Assembly (NCBI GenBank): GCA_018729555.1
Contig: JAHHQG010000026.1
Span: 385,329-449,328, forward strand
DNA length: 64,000 nt
Direction: 5' to 3'
Origin: Clostridiales bacterium
Lineage (GTDB): Bacteria; Bacillota; Sulfobacillia; RBS10-35
Part shown: positions 24,843 to 32,992 of the stretch, piece by piece
Layout of the letters: each line of letters starts with the position of its first letter
Numbering within the stretch: the stretch's first letter is position 1
The notes under the pieces: generated by a model
Databases searched by the model: none
The model's input: the letters and a program-made list of their open reading frames with translations, nothing else
Told to the model about the DNA's origin: nothing
Position numbers and translations under genes: made by a program

Positions 24843-27036
24843 AGGCTTCGGCGGCATGGCTGAAAAAGGCTGCCGTGACGAAGGTGAGGGAGGTGGCCAC
24901 GGCCACCACGCCTGAGTCGTTCAGGAGAAGGAGGACGGGGATGGAGAGGAGGAAGCCGAAGGAGGGGGCCCGCAGCCAGGGGTGCTCTTGCCAATAGCGG
25001 AGGAGGGTGGTCCGGGAGGTGTAGAAGAGGATCCCCACCACCCCGACGAAGACCAGCAGGAGGCGGGTCCAGACGGTCAGCTGAAGGAGGCGCCACTCCA
25101 CCATGAGCTTTCCGATGGCGGTGCGGATGAGGGGCTGGATCCCCAGCTCCTGGATGCGGGTGAAGAGGAAGCCCACGTGGGTGCTGCCCCTCCCCAGCCG
25201 CAGGTCCAGGAGGAGCATGAGGCCCACCACCGCCATCAGCCCTAACGCGCCCCAGACAGCGTAGGACCAGCGCCAGCGGCCGTGGAGGGCATAGAGGAGA
25301 GTGGGGACGAAGATGAGGGCGGCGCTGGTGGCGCCCCCGAAGCTGGCGCCACCCTGGGGCCAGGCCAGGAGGAGGACGGTGGCCCCCATGAGGAGGGCCG
25401 CCAGGAGAAGGCCCTTTTTCCCCAGGTGGCGGAGGAGGCCTGCCGTTGCCACCAGGACGGCCCCCAGCCACACTCCCAGCATTTCGTTCCCGATGCCGTA
25501 GTAGCGGGCGCCGGAAAGGGCCGAGTACCCCAGGAAGGACCAGCGGGTCCAGAGGCCTTCGTGGGCCGCATCCCAGGCGATGAGGAGGCTCGTGAGGAGG
25601 GCGAGGGTGTAGAGGGGCCCGGAGGGCTGCGGGAAAAGCACCCGGGCCAAAAGGAGGCTCACCCCCATCAAGAGGGCCGCCAGGAGGAAGATCACCACTA
25701 GGGCCCCTCCTCCTTCCCGCCAGGCGGGGTAGGGGGTGAGGGGAGCCAGGAGCATGGCGGGGCCAAAGGCCGTGAGGTAGAGGAGGAGGTGCTGCAGGAA
25801 GGCGGGAAGGCGTCGGGCCAGGCCGGCGAAAAGTCCGTAGAGAATCAAAAGGGCGAGGTAGATGACGATCCACGTCTTCAAGACGGAGGGACGCCACCGG
25901 TCCACCGAAAGGGCCCGGTGGTGGAGGGTGGCGGCCACGAGAAACCCGTCCCGCTGGTCCCGGAAGGAAAGGGGCCGTCCCACCATGTCCGTCTTGGGGG
26001 TGAGGTGGTAAAAGGCCAGGATCTGGGCGGTGATGTCGGGACCCGTGACAAAGCCGGGGCGGCGGGTGCTGGGGGAATGGAGGAGGCCCCCCTTTTGCCC
26101 GGGCTTCCAGATGCCAAAGGGCGTGAGGAAATCGCCGGCCACCCGGGGATCTTCGCGGGAGATAGGGGAGAGGATCCAGAGCTCATCCCCCGGCGAAAGA
26201 TCCTTTTGCAGGAGGGCGAGGAGCTCCCCCAGTTTCTGCAGGGCCTCTTTCCGGGCGGCAGAGGCCGCGGCAGGGGTGGCCCGGGGGCTGTAGACGCGCT
26301 GTCGCCAGAGATCCCCCATCTCCACCGCCAGGATGAGGGAGTCCTTTCGGGAAAGGTTTTTCCAGAAGGCCGAAAAGGCGTCGACGTCGAAGCCCACACC
26401 GTAAGGCGCCTCTTCTTCCCGCCGGAGGGTTTCCAGGCCCACATGGCCCGTCCCCGCGACGCCCAGGCTGTCGGCCAAGAGGAGGGGAGCCCCCCGCTCC
26501 TGATCCATGGATGTATCGGCATTCCCAAAGAGGTAGCGGGGGATGCCGGCCTCCTCCAGGAGGTCTCCCAGGGCGCCGGGGTGGGAGGCCCTCCCTTGGT
26601 TCATCCGCTGGACCGAGGGCATGTCGAGGAAGAGGACGGCATCGGGGGGAGGTTCCACCCCGGTGCGGCGCAAGAAGACGACGCTGGCCCGGCCCTCCAA
26701 CGTGAGATCGTTGGCGGCGACGCCGCTGCTGAGCCCGGTGCCCAGGGCCGCCGCGCCGGCGGAGAGGGTGGCGTAGGACGAGGCCCGCGCCCGATCGGCC
26801 CCCCGGATGTTGGCGGACGCCCAGTAGAACTGATCCCTCCATGGGGCCGCCTCAGGCGAGAGGATATCCTCCCACCCCAGGTCGGGGACCAGGACCAGGA
26901 TGAGCTTTCCCGGGCGATCCTCTCCCTGGGCCCTCACCAGGGAGGCCAGCATGCCGAAGAGGGGGAGGATCACCAGGGAGACCGTCAAGAGGATCACCAG
27001 GACCCAGAGAAAAAGCCGCTGCCTCCGCCTATTCAC
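24778..27036 (-). CDS. Alkaline-phosphatase-like extracellular domain fused to a polytopic membrane domain
   Basis: 752 aa. An N-terminal helix (residues 9-32) precedes a large extracytoplasmic domain (about 36-375) with KLILVLVPDLGWEDI and ARASSYATLSAGAAALG. This layout is reminiscent of the alkaline phosphatase/sulfatase fold; the nucleophile cannot be fixed. From about 385 to 735 there are 10 or more hydrophobic segments, with RYYGIGNEMLGVWLGA between them. No family with known function is recognised. It may modify lipid-linked glycans made by the convergent operon. It overlaps endonuclease III by 8 bases. Confidence 0.72.
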   Translation of the reverse strand: MNRRRQRLFLWVLVILLTVSLVILPLFGMLASLVRAQGEDRPGKLILVLVPDLGWEDILSPEAAPWRDQFYWASANIRGADRARASSYATLSAGAAALGTGLSSGVAANDLTLEGRASVVFLRRTGVEPPPDAVLFLDMPSVQRMNQGRASHPGALGDLLEEAGIPRYLFGNADTSMDQERGAPLLLADSLGVAGTGHVGLETLRREEEAPYGVGFDVDAFSAFWKNLSRKDSLILAVEMGDLWRQRVYSPRATPAAASAARKEALQKLGELLALLQKDLSPGDELWILSPISREDPRVAGDFLTPFGIWKPGQKGGLLHSPSTRRPGFVTGPDITAQILAFYHLTPKTDMVGRPLSFRDQRDGFLVAATLHHRALSVDRWRPSVLKTWIVIYLALLILYGLFAGLARRLPAFLQHLLLYLTAFGPAMLLAPLTPYPAWREGGGALVVIFLLAALLMGVSLLLARVLFPQPSGPLYTLALLTSLLIAWDAAHEGLWTRWSFLGYSALSGARYYGIGNEMLGVWLGAVLVATAGLLRHLGKKGLLLAALLMGATVLLLAWPQGGASFGGATSAALIFVPTLLYALHGRWRWSYAVWGALGLMAVVGLMLLLDLRLGRGSTHVGFLFTRIQELGIQPLIRTAIGKLMVEWRLLQLTVWTRLLLVFVGVVGILFYTSRTTLLRYWQEHPWLRAPSFGFLLSIPVLLLLNDSGVVAVATSLTFVTAAFFSHAAEAFSGVGPGGPGNEKTGVPPASG

Positions 27037-27682
27037 CGGTAGAAACCTCCTTCAAGAAAAGGGAGGCGCTGGGACAAAGGTCCTTTAAAAAGCAGGCTTC
27101 GCATCGAGGGCGGCGGGCATGGCAGACCTGCCGCCCGTGATGGATGAGCCAGTGGTGGGCCGGAGCCCAGAGGTCCCTCGGGATGAGGTTCATGAGATCC
27201 TTCTCCACCTGGTAGGGATCTCTTCCCTGGCTCCAACCGAGGCGCCGGGCCACCCGGAAGACATGGGTATCCACGGCGATGGCGGGATACCCAAAGGCGT
27301 TGGCCAGGACCACGTTGGCCGTCTTTCGCCCCACCCCCGGAAGGCTTTCCAGGGCCTCCCGGTCCCGGGGGACTTCCCCGCCGTAGTTTGCCACCAGCTT
27401 TCGAGCGAGGCCCACCAGGTGGCGGGCTTTGTTCCGGTAGAGGCCCAGGGTCTGGATGTAGGGCTCCACGTCCTCCGGGGTGGCCTGGGCCAGGGCTTCG
27501 GGCGTGGGAAAGCGGGCAAAAAGGGCGGGGGTAACCTTGTTCACCGCCTGATCGGTGGTCTGGGCGGAAAGGACGGTGGCCACCAGGAGCTGAAAGGGCG
27601 TCTCCCAGTGAAGCGCCGTCTTGGTGGAGGGATAGGCTCGGGCCAGCCGGGCTAGCACTTCGTCCACTTGGGCCGACACCAT
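27029..27682 (-). CDS. nth: Endonuclease III
   Basis: DNA glycosylase/AP lyase for oxidised pyrimidines, 217 aa. The helix-hairpin-helix is LPGVGRKTANVVLANAFG with catalytic Lys120, and Asp138 lies in VDTHVFRVARRLG. The [4Fe-4S] loop uses Cys187, 194, 197 and 203 (C-X6-C-X2-C-X5-C), the same numbering as the E. coli enzyme. The first 31 bases overlap the end of the upstream gene. A slightly later start is possible. Confidence 0.96.
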   Translation of the reverse strand: MVSAQVDEVLARLARAYPSTKTALHWETPFQLLVATVLSAQTTDQAVNKVTPALFARFPTPEALAQATPEDVEPYIQTLGLYRNKARHLVGLARKLVANYGGEVPRDREALESLPGVGRKTANVVLANAFGYPAIAVDTHVFRVARRLGWSQGRDPYQVEKDLMNLIPRDLWAPAHHWLIHHGRQVCHARRPRCEACFLKDLCPSASLFLKEVSTGE

Positions 27683-28767
27683 AGCCCCATGCTACCAGGA
27701 GCCGGTTCGCCTCGCGAGGGGAGGGCGGGGATGAAGCGGAGATGCTCCAGATGGGGACCTCGCCAAAGGAGATGGGGCGGGCTTTCCCCCATGAGCCAGA
27801 GGTTTACCCCACCTCCCGCGGGAGAGAGCCAGGCGGCGATGGGCCTCCGGGAAGGGGAAGGCCAGACGGCGATGGGACCGAAGGTGTAGGGGGAGCGGAA
27901 ATAGGTCCAGCGCTCCCAGTGGGAAGTCCCCAGGTGCAGGCTCCAGAGGGCGGAGGCTTCGGCTTCCTCCACGAGGGGCGGCTGAGGGCGAAGGAGGAAG
28001 AGGAGCCTCCGGCCGCCGGCATCGCCGATGAGGGCGTCCACCCACCAGCCGGGGGGCGGGGAAAACCGGCGCAGCCATCGCTTTCGCCCAAGATCCAGCT
28101 CCAGGATCTCCACGTTCCCTTCGCGGGGAGGGGGAGGGGAGGCGGCAAAGAAGAGGCTTCCTTCGGCAAAGGCCAGGCCCCTCCCGCCCTTTCCGCCGTA
28201 AGCCTGGGCGAGGAGGCTTCCTCCCCCGAGGACATCCAGGACGGCCACCCGCAGGCCTCCTTCCCCTTCGGCGCGGAGGGCGAGAAACCGACCTTCCGGG
28301 GAAAAGGCGGCTTCCACCACCGTCTGGGCGGGAGGGCCAAAGGGAAGGGGCGAAAGGACACCTTCCCGGTAGAGGAGGGGTTTTCCTTCCCGGGGCAAGA
28401 CCAAGAGGGCGGTCCCTGGGGGATCCCAGAGGAGGCGGGGTCCCAGGGGTTCAGGGGGAAGGCCTTTGGGCAGCAGGCGGGGGAGGGGAAAGGTCTTTCC
28501 CTCCACCTGGAGGGTTTCCCCTTCGCCCATATCCTCCAGCCGGAGGATGGCCCACCCCCTTTGGGGGGAAAAGGCGGCGGAAAGGGCCCCTTCCGGCCGG
28601 GAAGCGAGGGTGAGGAAGGCTCCTTTGGGCGTCAAAACCTTCAGGCTTTTCCCGTCGGAGAGGAGAAGGGGCGGCACGCCTTCGGAGGGAGGGAAGGCGG
28701 CGGGGAGAAGGGAGGCCAGGGCCAGGAAAAGGGCGGCCCCCCACGGAAAAAGGCGGCGGACCGCCAT
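27652..28767 (-). CDS. Secreted beta-propeller-like hypothetical protein
   Basis: 371 aa with a signal peptide (GAALFLALASLLPAAF, about residues 10-25). The rest has repeated strands in blocks such as LSAAFSPQRGWAILRL, VVEAAFSPEGRFLALR and VWPSPSRRPIAAWLSP, spaced 60-90 residues apart. That is typical of WD/TolB-type propellers. No catalytic motif is seen. It is transcribed towards nth and overlaps it. Function unknown. Confidence 0.68.
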   Translation of the reverse strand: MAVRRLFPWGAALFLALASLLPAAFPPSEGVPPLLLSDGKSLKVLTPKGAFLTLASRPEGALSAAFSPQRGWAILRLEDMGEGETLQVEGKTFPLPRLLPKGLPPEPLGPRLLWDPPGTALLVLPREGKPLLYREGVLSPLPFGPPAQTVVEAAFSPEGRFLALRAEGEGGLRVAVLDVLGGGSLLAQAYGGKGGRGLAFAEGSLFFAASPPPPREGNVEILELDLGRKRWLRRFSPPPGWWVDALIGDAGGRRLLFLLRPQPPLVEEAEASALWSLHLGTSHWERWTYFRSPYTFGPIAVWPSPSRRPIAAWLSPAGGGVNLWLMGESPPHLLWRGPHLEHLRFIPALPSRGEPAPGSMGLWCRPKWTKC

Positions 28768-28817
28768 GGCGGGGCTCCTTTCCGTGGGAGGCCTATGAGA
28801 GGCCGGAGCTTCCTATG

Positions 28818-29663
28818 CTAAGAGCGGACTTCGATCTGGGGGCGGTTGAGGACCCGGCTTCCGGGCGGCACCGATTCCACCAGCCAGACGTTTCCCCCGA
28901 TGACGGACCCTTTTCCCACCACCGTCTTTCCGCCCAAAATGGTGGCCCCCGCATAGATGGTGACGTCGTCTTCGATGGTGGGGTGGCGCTTTAGGCCTTT
29001 GACGATCTTTCCCTTCTCATCCCGCGGAAAGCTCACGGCCCCCAAGGTGACCCCCTGGTAGATCTTCACCCGGTCTCCGATGAAGGTGGTCTCCCCGATG
29101 ACCACCCCCGTGCCGTGGTCGATGAAGAACTCCCGCCCGATCTGGGCCCCCGGATGGATGTCGATGCCGGTGCGGCTGTGGGCCAGCTCCGTCATGGCTC
29201 GGGGGAGGAGGGGGACCTCCTTTTGGAAGAGGAAATGGGCCAGGCGGTAGACGGTGACGGCGTAGAAGCCGGGGTAGGTGAGGACGACTTCATCCAGGGA
29301 GCGGGCGGCGGGATCGCCTTCCAGGGCTGCCTGGGCGTCGGCCAGGAGGAGGTCCAGGAAGTACGGAAGGGAGGCAAAGAGCTCGTCGGCGATGGCTTCC
29401 GCTTCTTTTCCTTTGGGGCAGTCGGGTTCCAGGGTTTCGCTCTGGCAAAAGCAGCGGTGGATGAGGTGGGCCAGGTGGCGATGGATCTCCTCCATCTCCC
29501 GGGCCAGGTCTTCCGCCGTGGCGGTGGGCCGGAAGAAGGACGGGAAAAGCAGAGCCCGAAGGCCCTCCACCAGGGTTTCCACGTCGTCAGGGGATAGGGG
29601 CCAGCAAGAGCGATGGGGCTGGCGCTGCAGGATATCTTGGGCCAGGGTACGGAAGCGGGACAC
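28818..29663 (-). CDS. cysE: Serine O-acetyltransferase, EpsC type
   Basis: First enzyme of cysteine synthesis, 281 aa: L-serine plus acetyl-CoA to O-acetylserine. An N-terminal helical domain precedes the left-handed beta helix. Motifs are [47 protein letters not shown] and [13 protein letters not shown]. The long N-terminal part fits the EpsC subgroup. GTG at 29663 has GGAGGG six bases upstream. No T-box leader was seen upstream. Confidence 0.93.
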   Translation of the reverse strand: MSRFRTLAQDILQRQPHRSCWPLSPDDVETLVEGLRALLFPSFFRPTATAEDLAREMEEIHRHLAHLIHRCFCQSETLEPDCPKGKEAEAIADELFASLPYFLDLLLADAQAALEGDPAARSLDEVVLTYPGFYAVTVYRLAHFLFQKEVPLLPRAMTELAHSRTGIDIHPGAQIGREFFIDHGTGVVIGETTFIGDRVKIYQGVTLGAVSFPRDEKGKIVKGLKRHPTIEDDVTIYAGATILGGKTVVGKGSVIGGNVWLVESVPPGSRVLNRPQIEVRS

Positions 29664-29813
29664 GCAAGACCCTCCTTTGCCCTTCAGTCTACTAAAGGCA
29701 GTTCCTAGCAGACACTCGCCACGGGGAGGGTTTCATGCTAGCTTTCTCTTTTGGAAGGAAATTTGCAGGTTTTTGCCGAAGGACGCAAAAGCCTTGTCTG
29801 AGGAGGTGCCCTT

Positions 29814-30245
29814 CTGGCGAAAGAAGAATCCCGTCCCCCGCGCTTTACCCTCCAGGAGGCCAATGCCCTTCTGCCCCATCTCCGGGAGATGGTGGACCGG
29901 TTGCAAGCCATCCATCGCGAGGTTCAGGAGCAGTTCATCGCCGTGGAGCGGATGCGCCTCAAAGGCTATAGCAAAGACGGCAATGTGATCTATCTCTTCC
30001 AAGAAGAAGAAGCCCGCAGCCGCATTCAGCAGCTGGTGGCGGAGGGTAACCGGATCATCCGGAAGATCCAAGGGATGGGCTGCGAGATCCTGGATATCGA
30101 GGAGGGCCTGCTGGATATGCCGGGGGAGCTCAAAGGAGAGCCCGTCATGTTCCTTTGGAGCCGAGATGAACCGTGGATCATGTACTACCATGATCCCAAG
30201 GATGGGGTGGAGGCCCGCAAGCGGGTACCTCTGGACGTAAACTGA
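29814..30245 (+). CDS. DUF2203 protein with a CTG start
   Basis: 143 aa. The family hallmark RFTLQEANALLPHLREMV is only complete if translation starts upstream of the first ATG (29889). No ATG, GTG or TTG exists in frame after the stop at 29799. CTG at 29814 has AGGAGGTG (29801-29808) about seven bases upstream, an excellent ribosome site, so CTG is the likely start. The remainder is helical (VQEQFIAVERMRLKGYSK) with a GEPVMFLWSRDEPWIMYYHD end, as in the family. Function unknown. The next gene follows after four bases. Confidence 0.82.
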   Translation: MAKEESRPPRFTLQEANALLPHLREMVDRLQAIHREVQEQFIAVERMRLKGYSKDGNVIYLFQEEEARSRIQQLVAEGNRIIRKIQGMGCEILDIEEGLLDMPGELKGEPVMFLWSRDEPWIMYYHDPKDGVEARKRVPLDVN

Positions 30246-30249
30246 TCCT

Positions 30250-31248
30250 ATGGAGGTTCAACTGATCTGGGGTGGGGCGGACCAGCTGACGGCGGATGTC
30301 CTGGTGGGTCCGCCCCACCTTCTCCCAAGGCATAAGGAAGGGATTCCTCTTTCCTTCGCCACCGTCGGTCTAAAGCCGGAGGAAGCCCGCCAAGCCATGG
30401 CCAGAGCCCTTGGGAGAGCCGTCTACCTTCGGCCCGAGAGCATCGGCATTCTCCTTCCCGATCTAGGAAGGGATCTTATGGAGGCTGCTCTTGAAGGAGC
30501 CTTTCTCCGGGCTTTTGGGTACCGGGGAATGCTTCAGGTGGCGGGGAAAGGAACAGGATTGACCGCAGCCTTCCGGGAGGCTTTAGCCCTCTCCCAAGCC
30601 CAAAATGAAGCCCGTCAGCTGGATCGAGAGCCGGATCTTTGGCCTTACCTCGCCCAGAGCAAAGGCATCGAGATTCGTGAGAAGGGGATCCATGTGCCGC
30701 CTTTTCCCGGAGAGGAGAAGGTGGGGGGGCCTTTTCTTTTGGTCGTGGAAGAGGGAAGCCCCTGCCGGTACACCGCTCTGGGCGTGGCGTTGGGCTGGAG
30801 AGCATATCAGATTCCGCAGCCTCTTTGGGTGGTGGAAACCAAGGATCCGGAAACGGCCTTGCGGGATTGGGCCGGTCAGATGGCTGCGGTGATTTACCTT
30901 GCCCACCGGTACGAGAGTCAGGAGCTGGTGGGGGAAGGCATCGCTCCCTTCTGGACCTCCCATTCGTTTCTCGGAGATCGGTTTTTGACGGCGGCGGCCC
31001 TGGCGGGAGAGCCGGCATGGCCTCTACCCATGCCGGAAACAGATGGCAAAGGGGCCGGGGGATATGCGAGGCACCTGGCGTCTTTGGTGAAAGCTCCTTT
31101 TCTGTTGCTAGATCTAAAGGCCTTAAACCAGAAGAGGGATCTTCCCTATCACCAGGGAGTCTCAGGATGGTTGGGCGTAGGAGTGAGGACTCTCCTCAGA
31201 TTAGGGAAGCTTTGGCAGTTGGGGCTCCAAGAAGGGTCACAGCCTTAG
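30250..31248 (+). CDS. Degenerate M17 leucyl-aminopeptidase-like protein
   Basis: 332 aa, no signal peptide. Parts align by eye with the M17 family: helix and arm AQNEARQLDREPDLWPYLA (residues 117-135, compare ARDL..P..LTP), GEPAWPLPMPE (253-263, compare GERVWRLPL) and GVGVRTLL (309-316). The metal/catalytic block NTDAEGRL is replaced by ETKDPETALRD (196-206), and the Lys-Gly-rich KG..FDSGG block is missing. It is 150 or so residues shorter than active enzymes. It is probably a non-catalytic relative, perhaps an oligomerising or regulatory protein. Cotranscribed with DUF2203. Confidence 0.55.
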   Translation: MEVQLIWGGADQLTADVLVGPPHLLPRHKEGIPLSFATVGLKPEEARQAMARALGRAVYLRPESIGILLPDLGRDLMEAALEGAFLRAFGYRGMLQVAGKGTGLTAAFREALALSQAQNEARQLDREPDLWPYLAQSKGIEIREKGIHVPPFPGEEKVGGPFLLVVEEGSPCRYTALGVALGWRAYQIPQPLWVVETKDPETALRDWAGQMAAVIYLAHRYESQELVGEGIAPFWTSHSFLGDRFLTAAALAGEPAWPLPMPETDGKGAGGYARHLASLVKAPFLLLDLKALNQKRDLPYHQGVSGWLGVGVRTLLRLGKLWQLGLQEGSQP

Positions 31249-31281
31249 GGTAGGTGGGTATGGGGAAAAGGTCATGAACAC

Positions 31282-31320
31282 AGGCCGTCCCCTGAAAAGG
31301 GGGCCTTTGTTTCTGGTTTT
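31282..31320 (+). terminator. Terminator of the DUF2203/M17-like pair
   Basis: CCCCT-GAAA-AGGGG forms the top of a stem extended by AGGC and GCCT across a small bulge. The T-rich TTTGTTTCTGGTTTT follows. It lies 34 bases beyond the stop at 31248. Confidence 0.7.
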
Positions 31321-31343
31321 GGTTGGTGGAGCGGGGATGTCAC

Positions 31344-31369
31344 GCCGGTTCCGCTGACCTGATCGCCGC
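31344..31369 (-). repeat. Decayed CRISPR repeat at the distal end
   Basis: 26 bases that match the inner part of the CRISPR repeat at 20 positions (GCCGGTTCCGCTGACC is the best block). The 37 bases to the next repeat equal one spacer. It is thus a degenerate terminal repeat, the oldest end of the array. Confidence 0.6.
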
Positions 31370-31406
31370 ATGATCTGGAACGGGTCTGGCTGGGGGCCTT
31401 CTCCGA

Positions 31407-31872
31407 GTTTCAATGAAGTCCGCTGACCCGGTTGCTACGGGGTTTGGTACGGAAGTTAAGTATAGCGATCTAGTTTCAATAAAGCCGGGTCCGCTGACCC
31501 GGTTGCTACGGATGAGATACACCACCTCCGGGATGCGACGCGACTGTTTCAATAAAGCCGGGTCCGCTGACCCGGTTGCTACTAGGCTATGCGGAGCGGT
31601 AGAAAGGAGCTGGTGAGGTTTCAATAAAGCCGGGTCCGCTGACCCGGTTGCTACACGTGCTTGGCTGCGTTCGGGTGAGTCGCCAGATGACGGTTTCAAT
31701 AAAGCCGGGTCCGCTGACCCGGTTGCTACATGACTGAGCAGGGGATGATCCCTGCTGACAAGGGTTTCAATAAAGCCGGGTCCGCTGACCCGGTTGCTAC
31801 TAGGCTATGCGGAGCGGTAGAAAGGAGCTGGTGAGGTTTCAATAAAGCCGGGTCCGCTGACCCGGTTGCTAC
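31407..31872 (-). CRISPR. Small CRISPR array, no cas genes nearby
   Basis: Six identical 37-base repeats at 31473, 31546, 31618, 31693, 31764 and 31836 (each +36). A seventh at 31407-31438 lacks 5 bases (CCGGG) of the dyad. Read on the plus strand the repeat starts GTTTCAATAAAG, has the dyad CCGGGT-CCGCTG-ACCCGG and ends TTGCTAC. Spacers are 34, 36, 35, 38, 34 and 35 bases. Spacer 31583-31617 and spacer 31801-31835 are identical. Read on the minus strand the repeat ends in ATTGAAAC, the usual 8-base crRNA handle of type I and III systems. The decayed repeats lie at the left. Both facts say that transcription runs right to left. No cas gene is in the window. Confidence 0.96.
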
Positions 31873-31879
31873 CTACCCC

Positions 31880-31908
31880 ATTCTAGCCCTTGTGGCTCAA
31901 GGCGTCCA
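31880..31908 (-). promoter_or_regulatory. Possible CRISPR leader promoter
   Basis: On the minus strand TGGACG (31908-31903), a 17-base spacer and TAGAAT (31885-31880) point into the first intact repeat at 31872. The start of transcription would fall almost at the repeat. It fits the direction deduced from the repeats but rests on imperfect hexamers. Confidence 0.35.
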
Positions 31909-31918
31909 GACCCCTTTT

Positions 31919-32038
31919 TCGCGAACCTCCTCTCAGAGTCTCAGTTTTACGACGCCATCTTCTGGAAAATAGCCTCTAACCCGCGTCGTTATGGGATCGC
32001 GAACCTCCTGGGGTTTTGGCCACCACTCCAGGTTCGCG
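31919..32038. repeat. 13-bp direct repeat and inverted copy beside the CRISPR leader
   Basis: TCGCGAACCTCCT occurs at 31919-31931 and again at 31997-32009. The inverted form AGGTTCGCG is at 32030-32038 and can pair with the second copy over 9 bp. No gene is seen between 31873 and 32095. The repeats may be leader elements or remnants of a small mobile sequence. Confidence 0.5.
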
Positions 32039-32095
32039 CAAACGCCTCTTCGACATCTGAGAGCCCTTCTCCTGCCGGGGGCCCTCCCCGGTTTC

Positions 32096-32123
32096 TTGAT
32101 CATTCACGGCACCTTGGTAAGAT
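32096..32123 (+). promoter_or_regulatory. Promoter of the FMN riboswitch-ribU transcript
   Basis: TTGATC (32096-32101), a 16-base spacer and TAAGAT (32118-32123) lie 25 bases before the riboswitch stem P1, so transcription would begin close to 32130. Confidence 0.5.
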
Positions 32124-32147
32124 GAAAGAGCGACAATCACATAAGCG

Positions 32148-32323
<176 letters not shown>

Positions 32324-32357
32324 CTTCCCCGCAGGCGGGCGACAAGGAGGCTGTGCG

Positions 32358-32891
32358 ATGATCTACGAAGGCAACCGTACGGTTGGCCTGGTGTCGTCCG
32401 CTGTCATGGGTGCTCTAGGGTTCCTTCTGATGTATCTCCATATGGCCCTGGGCATCTTTCCCCCGTACCTCACCTACGATCCAGGTGATCTTCCGCCCTT
32501 GCTGCTGGGCCTTTTCCTCGGCCCAGGAGCCGGCATGGGGGCAGAAGTCATCAAAAACGTCCTCCACTTGCTTCTGGCCGGGGGTACGCCCATCGGTACT
32601 ATGGCCAACCTGGCCGCCGGGTTGACGTTTGTGGGCACCACGGCCTTCTGGTGGAGAAGGCGCCTTTGGGGAGGGCTTCCCATGGCCATGGCCCTGGGCG
32701 TCCTCTTGACCTCCCTCGTGATGGCCCTCCTCAACGGCTTCATCTTCCTTCCCGCATGGGGCGTGCCGAAGGAAGCCGTCTGGACCCTCGCCAAGACAGC
32801 CATCTTCCCCTTCAACCTGGTGAAGTTCACCCTCACGTCCATCCTCGGAGGTATCCTGTGGACCTTTGTGAAGCCTTGGCTGCTCCGGTGA
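32358..32891 (+). CDS. ribU: Riboflavin ECF transporter substrate-binding subunit
   Basis: S-component of an energy-coupling-factor importer, 177 aa with five or six membrane helices. DPGDLPPLLLGLFLGPGAGM and the helix boundary VKFTLTSILGGILW resemble RibU. The FMN riboswitch directly upstream makes riboflavin the likely vitamin. ATG at 32358 has AAGGAGG seven bases upstream. The shared EcfA/A'/T module is not in the window. Confidence 0.92.
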   Translation: MIYEGNRTVGLVSSAVMGALGFLLMYLHMALGIFPPYLTYDPGDLPPLLLGLFLGPGAGMGAEVIKNVLHLLLAGGTPIGTMANLAAGLTFVGTTAFWWRRRLWGGLPMAMALGVLLTSLVMALLNGFIFLPAWGVPKEAVWTLAKTAIFPFNLVKFTLTSILGGILWTFVKPWLLR

Positions 32892-32931
32892 GGAAGCGGA
32901 GACCTAGGACATGAAAGCGGGAAAAAGAAAA

Positions 32932-32961
32932 GGGAGGAGGGGTCTTGGGACCCCTCCTCCC
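32932..32961 (-). terminator. Terminator between ribU and the aminotransferase gene
   Basis: A 13-bp perfect stem (GGGAGGAGGGGTC with GACCCCTCCTCCC) and a 4-base loop. On the minus strand the stem is followed by CTTTTCTTTTTC, which makes it a good terminator for the aminotransferase gene. On the plus strand it may also stop ribU transcripts. Confidence 0.8.
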
Positions 32962-32992
32962 ACCCTGGTTCCCCCTCCTTCTCGCGCTGCCT

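Noticed and set aside
31340-31699. 119-aa minus-strand frame with repeated VATGSADPALLK
   Set aside because: It is the translation of the CRISPR repeats, not a repeat protein.
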